From Geobacter sp. (GTDB lineage Bacteria; Desulfobacterota; Desulfuromonadia; Geobacterales; Pseudopelobacteraceae), in contig WKKS01000001.1 of NCBI GenBank assembly GCA_009684515.1, positions 620,001-684,000 of the forward strand: DNA of 64,000 nucleotides, given 5' to 3'. Positions 16,736 through 24,800 of this stretch are shown here, piece by piece (the stretch's first letter is position 1; every line of letters starts with the position of its first letter). The notes beneath the pieces were generated by a model that was given only the letters and a program-made list of their open reading frames with translations, was not told where the DNA came from and searched no databases. The translations under genes and the position numbers were made by a program.

Positions 16736-19282
16736 TTATTTCGACAGTTCCGAGGAAGGGAGTCCGACATGGTACCCCTGGGCATAGGTCAGGCCAACCT
16801 CTCCCACCGCTTTGAGAACATCCCCGCTTTCCACGTACTCTCCGACCGTCTTTATACCGAGACCATGGGCAAGTGTTGCGATGCTTTTGACAATTGCCAT
16901 ATCGACACCTCCGGCGTTGGTCATACCTCTCACGAAATCACCTTCAACCTTCAGGTAATCCACCGGAAAGCGCTTCAGGTATTGATAAGATGAAAAACCG
17001 GCGCCAAAGTCATCTATCGCAAACTTGTAGTTTTCCAACTTCAGGTCAAGTACAAAGCGCTCCAGAAGTGCCATATTTTTAACCGTCTCACGTTCGGTTA
17101 TTTCAAAAACAATGCTGGACGGGTCAATGCCATGTTCACGAGTCAGTCTCCGCACAGTCGGTATGAACTCGCTCAGAATCAGCGCCTTTGGAGAAATGTT
17201 TATGAAAAGCAGCCCCCGATATGAACTTTCAGAGGCTTTGCGAAAAGCTTTTTCCATCAGAATGTAATCCATTTTGCTGATAACACCCATACTCTCGGCA
17301 ATATCCACAAATTCTTCAGCACACATGATCTTTCCACCCGGCAGATTAATCCTCATCAGGACTTCGTGGGCATCGATCGACCCGGTCGCAACATTTACAA
17401 TCGGTTGAAAGTACGGTTCAATCACTTTTTCTTCAATAGCCTTCATGATCACGATGTTTTTCTCACCAATCATCCGGTAGACCTCGGCCAGATCATCATC
17501 AGAAGGAATCGCAACCTGATTTTTCCCCGAATATTTGGCCTTCTGCCGCATATTATCAGCCATCATGAACAACTCTTTGGACGTTCTGGCGTGGGTCGGG
17601 TAAAGCGAAACTCCGATTGAAACCGAAACCTTCAGTGCGCCCCCCTCGGTTGGTGTAAATGATATCTCCTTCAGGTCGTCGACAATCCTCTGCGCGACAA
17701 GATAAGCCTGCTGAGCGTCGGTTTCCGGAAGTATTACGCTGAATTCATCACTGCCATAGCGGGCCGGGATATCACCTTTCCTGAGCGCCGACTTGACGAT
17801 CTCGCTGACCCCCTGCAAAATTTTGTCACCAAAAGCGTGGCCATAGGAATCATTGATGATTTTGAAATTATCCACGTCCAGATGCAGGAACGCAAAACCG
17901 TAATCGTGCCGAACTGCCCGGTCAACCTCAATATTGAGCATTTCCCACATGACGCGCTGGTTACAGAGATTGGTAAGCGGATCGCGGGTTGCGTAAAACT
18001 CCAGCTCCTTCGTGTAGCGATAAATCGCCTTGACCGAACCGACCACATTCAGCAGGGTTGCGAGAATACTCTCAATGACCAGGGCGCGGGCCGGATAAGC
18101 GCCAACTTCGGAAATGACTCCGATACCCACGATGCCGCCGATGCGCGGGGCCTCCAGAAACAGGGACTTGGTCTGCAGCTCTATATCCTCTTCCTTGAGC
18201 GCCGGAAGAATTGCCAGAGGCATGGCGATATTATGGATTATGTTGACATTTATAGCGTGGGCAAAGCGGGGGCTTTGTGCAAGTCGATCGCGGATAACGG
18301 ATTCAAAGAATTTTTTACTCTGGTCGTCTGGCGTGTTTCGCCAGAAGACTTCCAGATCATAGGACTCTTCATCCACCATGAACAATGAGAAAAAGAAGTA
18401 GGTATCAATGATCGAGTTAATCTCGATCAGTATATGGCAAACATGGGCTTTCCAGTCCCGGACAATCTCTGAAGTGATGATGAAGCGCTCCAGCAGTTTG
18501 ACCTCAAACTCAAGAACGTCCTTGTCGATGGCCACGTCCCGCAGTTTCGTAATAATTTCCTTCATCTCGTCAAACATGTTGGTGAATTCAGAAAAACCAA
18601 GCTGCAGATCCTGGAATTCAAGAGATTTGAGATCGCTGACCTTGTTTACCGACTCAATCCTGCCATGAAGATCCGACAAAGATTTATTCATTCTTTTACT
18701 GAACTGCTTGGCCAGCAGGAAAGCTAAAAGCAATGGAATCAAGGCAATTATTGCGAGGAATATTATTATGTTGCGGCGGATTTCCTTTAATTCTCCCGAG
18801 ATGTCGATTCTGGAATCGATCACGCCCAGGACTTCTCCGCTGCGGGTATTTGTGTGGCACTTCAAGCATTCCGAGGCAGCAACCAGAGGATAAACGTGAC
18901 GAACCACAGAATCGGTCAGAAAACCGGCGGCAATGCCGTTTACAAATACATCCTTGACCTGTTTGTCAGGTGAAACATCGTAGGTCCGTCCATACCGGGC
19001 AGCCAATGCGTCGCTCTGATAAATGACGACATTAATATTGCTGCCGCTGAACAGTTTTTTGTTGCCGGCCATAAACTCTGACAAATCCTCGTGTGTCCAC
19101 CCCTTCCGCATGACCTGATAAAGCGAGTTATAAGTCATATCCGCCAGATTTTTGGCATGTTTCTGTTCACGGTGCACCACGACATTTTCATATCCGATCG
19201 AAACAATCAGATAAATCAGCAGAACCATAACTAGTGTGATACCGCAGGTGCAGGCGACGATGAAACTGGAGAGTTTTTTCAT
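16736..19282 (-). CDS. Membrane GGDEF-EAL protein with periplasmic heme motif
   Basis: An 848-residue transmembrane protein. Segments at about 10-30 and 171-191 span the membrane around a ~140-residue periplasmic sensor with a c-type heme site, CLKCH at 139-143. The layout resembles heme-binding sensors of the DUF3365/Tll0287 type. A GAF-like stretch, then GGDEF and EAL domains follow. The GGDEF signature is RYGSDEF (second Gly to Ser) and the I-site RKGD is intact. The EAL signature is EVL, but the catalytic acids and Asn remain (INISP, EITERE, IDDFGAGFSS, LKVEGDF, GEYVE). It may sense redox state or a ligand and set c-di-GMP levels. It lies just after the pel operon on the same strand. Confidence 0.9.
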   Translation of the reverse strand: MKKLSSFIVACTCGITLVMVLLIYLIVSIGYENVVVHREQKHAKNLADMTYNSLYQVMRKGWTHEDLSEFMAGNKKLFSGSNINVVIYQSDALAARYGRTYDVSPDKQVKDVFVNGIAAGFLTDSVVRHVYPLVAASECLKCHTNTRSGEVLGVIDSRIDISGELKEIRRNIIIFLAIIALIPLLLAFLLAKQFSKRMNKSLSDLHGRIESVNKVSDLKSLEFQDLQLGFSEFTNMFDEMKEIITKLRDVAIDKDVLEFEVKLLERFIITSEIVRDWKAHVCHILIEINSIIDTYFFFSLFMVDEESYDLEVFWRNTPDDQSKKFFESVIRDRLAQSPRFAHAINVNIIHNIAMPLAILPALKEEDIELQTKSLFLEAPRIGGIVGIGVISEVGAYPARALVIESILATLLNVVGSVKAIYRYTKELEFYATRDPLTNLCNQRVMWEMLNIEVDRAVRHDYGFAFLHLDVDNFKIINDSYGHAFGDKILQGVSEIVKSALRKGDIPARYGSDEFSVILPETDAQQAYLVAQRIVDDLKEISFTPTEGGALKVSVSIGVSLYPTHARTSKELFMMADNMRQKAKYSGKNQVAIPSDDDLAEVYRMIGEKNIVIMKAIEEKVIEPYFQPIVNVATGSIDAHEVLMRINLPGGKIMCAEEFVDIAESMGVISKMDYILMEKAFRKASESSYRGLLFINISPKALILSEFIPTVRRLTREHGIDPSSIVFEITERETVKNMALLERFVLDLKLENYKFAIDDFGAGFSSYQYLKRFPVDYLKVEGDFVRGMTNAGGVDMAIVKSIATLAHGLGIKTVGEYVESGDVLKAVGEVGLTYAQGYHVGLPSSELSK

Positions 19283-19611
19283 GGGTCACATCCTCTGAAC
19301 TATCGCCGTACAGAACTTAAGCTGATGCATTGTGCGGTTGCAGCGTGCTGACTGGCCGCTACTAATTTATAAGTACGATGTCGGGAGAAATAAGAGTTGG
19401 GCGGAAAAGGTCACAGCAATAACAAATCCGTGATTAGACTGTTATGCATGAAGCGGTTATACCGAATTTGATGAACAAGCACAAGCACAACGCTACGTAT
19501 AATAAAGATTTATGCAGAGACGGGGATACATTGTCTGCACCCGCGTCTCCGTGTTTTCAACGTTTAAGTCACCTCAATATCAGTTAAGAATTTTAACGAT
19601 CTCAGCGCCCC
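19283..19611. other. Non-coding stretch between pelG and the heme GGDEF-EAL gene
   Basis: About 330 bases without a gene I can support. It contains an imperfect hairpin (GAGACG 19517-19522 with CGTCTC 19544-19549, extra G/C pairing inside) that may end the pel transcript; a strong T-run is missing. The start-proximal part carries GAGG nine bases before the downstream gene's ATG. I see no riboswitch or RNA gene. Confidence 0.5.
19517..19549 (-). terminator. Possible terminator hairpin after pelG
   Basis: Arms GAGACG and CGTCTC enclose a loop of about 21 bases with additional CCC/GGG pairing. Downstream bases on the minus strand are only weakly T-rich. Confidence 0.35.
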
Positions 19612-20982
19612 CTACTGAAGCATGAATGTTTCGTATTCAAGGTGTTCCAGATCATAATCAAGCAGGGCCATGCCGACTGCGATACTGATCAGCAGGGCAA
19701 TGGCAAAACCATAGCCATACAGGTAGGGTCCGAGCTGGATTGATATTATCGTCAGAAGTATATTGAGTCCGGCAAACAGAGCTGTCAGAAACAGGACCCT
19801 GCCCCGCCGGTCCAGGTAGAAGAAAACGTTCAGAAGACCGAGAAAAACCACCTGAAGTCCGGTAGCAACGACCTGAATCGAAAGCAGCGGGAAATGGATC
19901 TGCGGTATGTGGGCAAGCGCCAGCAGTCGCGGGCCACTTACCAGCACGATGATGGTCGTGATCCCCTGGATTTTTATGATGTCATAGATTCCCTCCCTGG
20001 AAATCCTGACCATTTCGTCCTTCATCTCGTAGATATAGTTGAGGGAGCCCCCCTCCCGGACCGCATCGTAGAATTTGTCATAATACTCCACAAAATCGGT
20101 TTCCATCCGAACCAGAAAGACCGCCATACCCGGTATGATTGCCAGGTACGCCAGAAAAACCGGCAGATCGTAGACTTCAGACGCCCGCAGCGGACCGATA
20201 ACATGTGAACCGGTAATCGGATGGAACCAGAAAACAAATTTGTCGGCCCAGATTCCCAAATTGTATAAGAACCCGGTCAACATCAGGGATTTGTGCATGC
20301 GCCCCTGTTTGAGAAAATCAAAATCTATAAAGGAGCGTGAGCGGTATCCCTGGAAAATCACATACAACATTCCCATCAAAAGCACAAATTGCCCGGTTAA
20401 AAAGGCCAGCAGCAATCCATCCAGATTGCCGTGGCGAAGCACAAAGGCCAACAGCAGAGCCATGCCGTAGCCCATGGCAAAATTCAGCAGGATCGCTTTA
20501 TAGGCCTTAAGGCCGGACAACAGAATAGCCGCCACCCAGACGCAGCAGAGCACGACAAACGATGCAGCGAAAAGCAGTCTAAAAATCAGACTTTGTCCCG
20601 GAAAGCAGATTAATGCGAAAGGATAGGAAAGCAGGCCGCTGGACATTAGCACCAGGGTCAAAAGACCGTTCAGGTTCGGCAGCAGGCTGTAGTGCTCTTT
20701 ATCAAAAATGCGGTCTGCCGAATAACGGGTAAAGGCCAGCTGCACAATACCGGTCAGAATCAGGCTGAAGGCGATCAGATAGGTAACCACGGTCTGAAAC
20801 ACACTCACCAGCAGCGGCGGGATTACGGTCGGAAGCGATATGATTCCGATCAGCATGACCGCAACGATCGAGAGTACCCAAGGACCGGAACTGATTACAC
20901 CGGCATAGGTGTAAGCCATCAGCATTGAGCTGTAGCTTTCACCCTTCATCAGTTTGCGCAGTTCAAAGCCTATGCCTGCCAT
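19612..20982 (-). CDS. pelG: PelG, polysaccharide transporter of the pel system
   Basis: A 456-residue integral membrane protein with about 12 hydrophobic segments. The N-terminus MAGIGFELRKLM and the following YTYAGVISSGPW are hallmarks of PelG, a Wzx/MVF-related protein. With PelD, PelE and PelF it forms the inner-membrane synthase that polymerises and moves the Pel polymer. Length matches the family. It overlaps the end of pelF by 13 bases, so translation is coupled, and it is the last gene of the operon. Confidence 0.95.
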   Translation of the reverse strand: MAGIGFELRKLMKGESYSSMLMAYTYAGVISSGPWVLSIVAVMLIGIISLPTVIPPLLVSVFQTVVTYLIAFSLILTGIVQLAFTRYSADRIFDKEHYSLLPNLNGLLTLVLMSSGLLSYPFALICFPGQSLIFRLLFAASFVVLCCVWVAAILLSGLKAYKAILLNFAMGYGMALLLAFVLRHGNLDGLLLAFLTGQFVLLMGMLYVIFQGYRSRSFIDFDFLKQGRMHKSLMLTGFLYNLGIWADKFVFWFHPITGSHVIGPLRASEVYDLPVFLAYLAIIPGMAVFLVRMETDFVEYYDKFYDAVREGGSLNYIYEMKDEMVRISREGIYDIIKIQGITTIIVLVSGPRLLALAHIPQIHFPLLSIQVVATGLQVVFLGLLNVFFYLDRRGRVLFLTALFAGLNILLTIISIQLGPYLYGYGFAIALLISIAVGMALLDYDLEHLEYETFMLQ

Positions 20983-22496
20983 CCGGAGGCCCCCTCGCGA
21001 TACAACTTTCGATACTCGTCCAACATCTGCGGTTGGCCATAGAAACGCTCAACCCGGGTTACGGCCGCAGCCTGAGCCCGGCTCCATGCCGCTTTATCTC
21101 CGATCAGCTTCAGACAGGCATCCGCCAGGGCCTGCGGGCTGTTGATCGGCACAACAGACCCTGCGGAGCCGATCCCCGCGTCTTCCTGATTCAGTCCCCC
21201 CTCCACCAACTGGCGACAGGAACCGACATCGGTAGCCACCAATGGCACTCCGGCAGCAAATGCCTCAAGAACCACCAACGGCAATCCCTCGCTGATCGAA
21301 CTGAGCACCAGCAGGCCGACCTGCGGAAACAGTTCAACCGGATCCATAAAGCCGGTGAAACGGACTTTATCGCCAATCTCAAGGCTCTCCACCAGCGCCC
21401 TGCATTCGGCGGCATAGACCGGGTCTTCGCCCTCCGGCCCCACAATCCACCCTTCCAGGCCGGGCAGGCGCGTCATCATAATTTTCAGCGATCTGATGAA
21501 AGTCTTGATGTCCTTGATCGGCACAACCCGCCCCAGAAGCGCCAGTACCGGTGGAGGCTCACTCGGACGCCTTTCTCGCAGCGGGGCAAAACGTTCCAGA
21601 TCGATTCCGTTAGGGATTACCCTGGTTTTTTCAGGTTGGGCCCCGTCCAGAATTTCACGCTGGCGCGCCCCTTCGTAGAGAGAGATGATATTGCCGGATG
21701 CGTCATAACAGAAACGGCCGATCGTTTCGAAAAACCGGATCCAGAGGTCCCGGAAATAGCTGATTTCGGTCTGAGAACGCTGCAGGGCATTGCGATTGTC
21801 ACGGATCCAGTCGTTATTGAAAATATCTATCCGGCGTTCCTTGGTATAAATTCCATGCTCGGAAAGCAGCAGCGGACGGCCGGTGTGATGGTGCAGCAGT
21901 CCACCCATGAAACCTGCGTAACCTGTCGATACAGTGTGGTACATACCGGCCGGAATCAGGTTTTCTGCAATTTCCGCCAACTGCCAGATCGGAGCATGCA
22001 TATTTCTGACAGTCCAGAAGTAATCGACGAAGGATGGGTCGCTGCAGCGCTGATGGTACATGTCTGTTAGATATTCCCAGGAACGCTCCGCATACAGGAA
22101 TTGTTCGTAGTCTACGCCGGCGGACTGCCGGTAAAATGAAAGCTGTTTCAGCTCATCCGGTAGTCCATCGGGACAGGGGTTGGCAAACCAGCCATGCAGA
22201 CGGCGCAGCGCCTCAAAACCTTTTTTATCACCGGCATGGCGGGTAATCTGCGGCTTGATCTGCTCGCCATGCAGATAATGAACCTCAAAATGCTTAAAAT
22301 TAGGCGGAAGCTCATACTTGAATCCGTCATAATCCTCAGGCGAACTGCCTATAAACACTCCGCCGAAAGTGATTTCCGGCAGTCCCCGTATAATCTGGTT
22401 GACCCAGCTGGATACGCCGCCGCTGACATAGGGGAAAGTCCCCTCCAGCAGCAGCATGACGTCAACCCGTTTTGCGGTCGGCAGATTTGCGGTCAT
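20970..22496 (-). CDS. pelF: PelF, GT4 glycosyltransferase of the pel system
   Basis: A 508-residue cytosolic glycosyltransferase with a GT-B fold. Near the N-terminus is the PelF signature LLLEGTFPYVSGGVSSW. The C-terminal half has the GT4 site with SSISEGLPLVVLEAFAAG, the E-x7-E-type pair, and VIPNGIDLERF earlier. It uses a nucleotide sugar to build the Pel chain, known in Pseudomonas to contain N-acetylgalactosamine and galactosamine. GGAG precedes the ATG. It starts one base after the pelE stop and overlaps pelG at the other end. Confidence 0.96.
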   Translation of the reverse strand: MTANLPTAKRVDVMLLLEGTFPYVSGGVSSWVNQIIRGLPEITFGGVFIGSSPEDYDGFKYELPPNFKHFEVHYLHGEQIKPQITRHAGDKKGFEALRRLHGWFANPCPDGLPDELKQLSFYRQSAGVDYEQFLYAERSWEYLTDMYHQRCSDPSFVDYFWTVRNMHAPIWQLAEIAENLIPAGMYHTVSTGYAGFMGGLLHHHTGRPLLLSEHGIYTKERRIDIFNNDWIRDNRNALQRSQTEISYFRDLWIRFFETIGRFCYDASGNIISLYEGARQREILDGAQPEKTRVIPNGIDLERFAPLRERRPSEPPPVLALLGRVVPIKDIKTFIRSLKIMMTRLPGLEGWIVGPEGEDPVYAAECRALVESLEIGDKVRFTGFMDPVELFPQVGLLVLSSISEGLPLVVLEAFAAGVPLVATDVGSCRQLVEGGLNQEDAGIGSAGSVVPINSPQALADACLKLIGDKAAWSRAQAAAVTRVERFYGQPQMLDEYRKLYREGASGWQA

Positions 22497-22497
22497 A

Positions 22498-23490
22498 TTA
22501 TATTCTCCAAAACTGAGCCACTGGACCGATGCCCGGCTTCAATCGCAAAGTCGGATCCTGGGCAAGCAAGCGTTTGACAGAGGCAAAATCACGCTTGAAA
22601 AAAGCAAGCTCCGCCAGATAAGGGGTCACAATGGAAAGTGCCGCCCCGTTTTTCAGGGCGTCCCGGATGGCTTCGCCAGCCTTTTCATGCTCACGCCGCA
22701 ACAGGTGTATTTTCCCGCGCAGGATCATCAGGGATGAATCGTCTCCAACCAACTCCCGGGTTTGATGAACGTACTTGAGAGACTGTTCAACAAAGAAAGT
22801 GCGCAGTTCATCCTGTGACAGCGAGTTATAAACCAGTTCCCAGTAGGAGAAAGCCAGAGTCCGGCAGAAAGCGGCCCGTTCGACATTGCCTGCACCGTTT
22901 TTCAATCCTTCCATGGCGGTCGTAATGGCCTGATTTATCTTCTGTTCGTGGCGTTCGCACAGATTGAAGGCCAGCAAGCGGATCTCATCGTCGCTGTCGC
23001 TTGTAGCCAGTTGCAGAAAGCTGCTGGTATTGTAACCGCTGCCTCCGCCCACCGCCATCAGCGCCTTAAGCCTCTCATCACGGTGGAGTGTTGTTGTGCG
23101 CAAACGGGACCATGCCCCCCCCTCGCCCATTCCGGCAGCCATAACCGCAGCCTCCTGTAGGAAAGGTGGCAGCGGCACACTGAAAAACTCATCCCGTTCG
23201 CCCAGATACTGAAACTTCCTGAAATAGACAAGCGTAATCAGGATTGCCACCGCCCCGAATAGCGGAACAAAGAATGCGAAACTAAAAAAAAGCATCATCA
23301 GCCCGGATTTCTTTGGTTTGAAACGTTTCGGGAAAATACTTGTCAAAAGCAGCGAAAAGAGGACGGAGGCGATGACATGCGCTGCCAGGAAAGCAAGTCC
23401 CTGGCGCCAGACCGGCATGCGCACGAAAAGGGCCACCAGCGCGGACACTTCGAAAACCAGACCGAATATCAATATTTTGGCATTGCTCAT
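22498..23490 (-). CDS. pelE: PelE-like membrane/TPR protein
   Basis: A 330-residue protein in the pelE position. It has two or three transmembrane segments within residues 1-90, then a cytoplasmic helical region with TPR-like spacing (LAFNLCERHEQKI, FCRTLAFSYWELVYNSL, MILRGKIHLLRREHEKAGEAI). PelE of Pseudomonas is a poorly conserved membrane protein with TPRs that joins PelD in the synthase complex. The call rests on topology plus operon position, because sequence conservation is low. Its ATG overlaps the pelD stop by 4 bases. Confidence 0.85.
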   Translation of the reverse strand: MSNAKILIFGLVFEVSALVALFVRMPVWRQGLAFLAAHVIASVLFSLLLTSIFPKRFKPKKSGLMMLFFSFAFFVPLFGAVAILITLVYFRKFQYLGERDEFFSVPLPPFLQEAAVMAAGMGEGGAWSRLRTTTLHRDERLKALMAVGGGSGYNTSSFLQLATSDSDDEIRLLAFNLCERHEQKINQAITTAMEGLKNGAGNVERAAFCRTLAFSYWELVYNSLSQDELRTFFVEQSLKYVHQTRELVGDDSSLMILRGKIHLLRREHEKAGEAIRDALKNGAALSIVTPYLAELAFFKRDFASVKRLLAQDPTLRLKPGIGPVAQFWRI

Positions 23491-24800
23491 CGTTCACCCG
23501 CCAACAGATCGGCAAGTTGCATCATCGGTTCCTCTGCGGTCAGGAACAGAGATTTGCTGGTAATTCCAGCGCTTTTAAGATCCTGGCTGAACTGCCTCTG
23601 GAGCGCAGTTTCCAGACGCAAGACAAAGCCTTCGGTTGCCGCCGGACCGGAAAACGGCATCAGCACGGCAAACTGAACAGTCCAACCAAGGTCGCGCCTC
23701 CAGCCATGATCAAGTCCGCGCAATTGCCTTTCCAGCATCAAACATATTTCCTCAAGCTGGGGTGTCGGAGCTATGTTTAGAACCAACAGGGAGCTATGAA
23801 TGTCAAGATCACGTCGTAAGCGTACCATTTTGAAAAGTTCGGCGCCAAAAACCGTCGGGCAGTCCGGGTAAACCTTAAACAGCTGTCCGGCAGAATCTGC
23901 CGCCTCAGTGTGATCGGCAGCGTAGGCCAGAAGTACCCCGAGAATCTGCAGCGTTTCACGGTTCAGTGCCATAAAGGGCATATCGGTGACCAGCAATACT
24001 CCCAGCAGTTTCCCGGAACAGGTTATCATCGGAGCCGCCACCAGGTAACGGCTATGCTGGTCTTCTCTCAGACGATCCGCCGATTGATAAGCCGTGTGAC
24101 CCGATTCCATGGCAGAGCGCAACAGCAAGTCATCCGGCAGACAGGGCGTATCCTGGCCGCATTTTGCCAAAGGCTCCGGGAGCAGCTTGCCGCTTTTAAC
24201 CGGATAGAGGGCGGCACTGGTCAAGGAACAGTAATTGACCAGTATCGACATCAACTCACCAGTTGTTGCCGCACTCAATTCGCCGCCGGTTTTGGCCATT
24301 AACGTGCGCATTTCGTTCATGGCCTGGCGCAGGGTCACCGGGCGGCTGATCAGGTTTTGCTCCAGCCTGTCGTGTGAAAGCCGCACCACGAAGTAGGCTC
24401 TCGAAAGCTGTTCAAAACGTTCGGTCGCGTGGCGGCTCAACTGATCAGAACGCCTCAACCTGGTTGACCAGACACTGCTGAACTGGCCGGCAACCAGCGC
24501 CATAAGTGTTCCGCCCAACATAAAATTAAGCGGAAAGAACTCCTTGACCAGACCGCTCCACGACAGGACCAGCCATAGCAGAACAAGCAGGGAAACGGAG
24601 CTGAGCGCTTTGGAGATGCCGTAGCGAAGCGCCACCAGCAAGGGGCCGAACCATAGCCATGGGAATTGCGCCCCCATAAAGAAGGGATCACTACTGTCCA
24701 GCAGAGCGCCAATAGCCGGAACCAGCAGCGTAATCACAACGGTTTCCAGCCACGGAACGCCCCTTAGAAACAGGCTCTGATCAGAGTTTGCATGCTTCAT
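23487..24800 (-). CDS. pelD: PelD, c-di-GMP receptor of the pel system
   Basis: A 437-residue inner-membrane protein with about four transmembrane segments in residues 15-110, a helical linker, a GAF domain (about 150-290) and a degenerate GGDEF domain. The GGDEF active site is absent, but an RGLD sequence at 361-364 matches the RxxD inhibitory site by which PelD of Pseudomonas binds c-di-GMP; Arg395 may be the second arginine contact. Binding switches on polymer synthesis after translation. The ATG overlaps the stop of the preceding GH114-like gene by one base (TGATG). Confidence 0.93.
   Translation of the reverse strand: MKHANSDQSLFLRGVPWLETVVITLLVPAIGALLDSSDPFFMGAQFPWLWFGPLLVALRYGISKALSSVSLLVLLWLVLSWSGLVKEFFPLNFMLGGTLMALVAGQFSSVWSTRLRRSDQLSRHATERFEQLSRAYFVVRLSHDRLEQNLISRPVTLRQAMNEMRTLMAKTGGELSAATTGELMSILVNYCSLTSAALYPVKSGKLLPEPLAKCGQDTPCLPDDLLLRSAMESGHTAYQSADRLREDQHSRYLVAAPMITCSGKLLGVLLVTDMPFMALNRETLQILGVLLAYAADHTEAADSAGQLFKVYPDCPTVFGAELFKMVRLRRDLDIHSSLLVLNIAPTPQLEEICLMLERQLRGLDHGWRRDLGWTVQFAVLMPFSGPAATEGFVLRLETALQRQFSQDLKSAGITSKSLFLTAEEPMMQLADLLAGER

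Noticed and set aside
20925-22070. A long plus-strand frame over pelF
   Set aside because: pelF on the minus strand has clear family motifs; this frame is its shadow.
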